Of a DNA stretch of 6,916 bases, positions 6,911-6,916 are shown in pieces (positions within the stretch are counted from its first letter, which is position 1; the number at the start of each line of letters is the position of its first letter). A program made the translations under genes and the position numbers. A model generated the notes under the pieces. That model ran no database searches. It was not told the DNA's origin and was given only the letters and a program-made list of their open reading frames with translations. The stretch is from contig CAIYZI010000259.1 in assembly GCA_903930665.1 (NCBI GenBank), forward strand, positions 1 to 6,916. The letters are read 5' to 3'. Origin of the DNA: an uncultured beta proteobacterium (lineage in GTDB: Bacteria; Pseudomonadota; Gammaproteobacteria; Burkholderiales; Burkholderiaceae).

Positions 6911-6916
6911 ATAAGG

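Larger units (their letters stand above)
6785..6916. other. Non-coding right end upstream of the recombinase operon
   Basis: No convincing coding frame or strong sigma-70 promoter is visible in these 132 bases. Weak -10-like sequences on the minus strand are TTATAG just after the large stem and an AT-rich run near 6880-6890, neither with a good -35 partner. Any promoter for the operon should lie here or in 6650-6784. Confidence 0.5.

Noticed and set aside
1..6916. CRISPR array or tandem repeats
   Set aside because: No regularly spaced repeated units were found on either strand.

Overview
The window is almost entirely two very large genes on the minus strand, read from right to left, followed upstream by a structured non-coding end of about 270 bases (right edge). 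Together they look like the recombinase module at one end of an integrated mobile element. Mid-range GC, the codon style and the dense overlapping layout fit a proteobacterium, perhaps a beta-proteobacterium, but there is no housekeeping gene to anchor this, so the host call is a weak inference.

Layout. Right edge to about 6650: non-coding leader. It holds a 12-bp-stem inverted repeat with a tRNA T-arm-like motif in its loop, a smaller hairpin next to it, an inverted repeat with an XerD-like half-site at the extreme edge, and a cluster of three GATTTG hexamers just upstream of the most likely start of gene 1. 6649 (or 6784) to 3602: gene 1, a protein of 1015 to 1060 residues whose last 250 residues resemble a tyrosine recombinase catalytic fold with an altered active site and no nucleophilic tyrosine at the usual place. 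3605 to beyond position 1: gene 2, an open frame of at least 1201 codons that starts at a GTG overlapping the gene 1 stop by four bases and runs off the left edge without a stop. It carries a complete tyrosine recombinase active site (R668, K701, H819, R822, H912, Y922) in a protein about three to four times the usual length, with insertions inside the catalytic domain and a long C-terminal extension.

Working together (inference): the 4-base overlap implies translational coupling and a fixed ratio of the two proteins. One is apparently catalytically competent and one looks degenerate, suggesting a two-subunit recombinase in which the first protein directs, bridges or regulates the second. The structured DNA upstream of gene 1 is the natural place to look for the attachment or cleavage site and for autoregulation. 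Multi-gene recombinase modules of this kind are known (RIT trios, Tn554 TnpABC, the Gamma-Mobile-Trio), but the sizes here are far from the usual ones and I cannot assign the pair to any of them from sequence alone.
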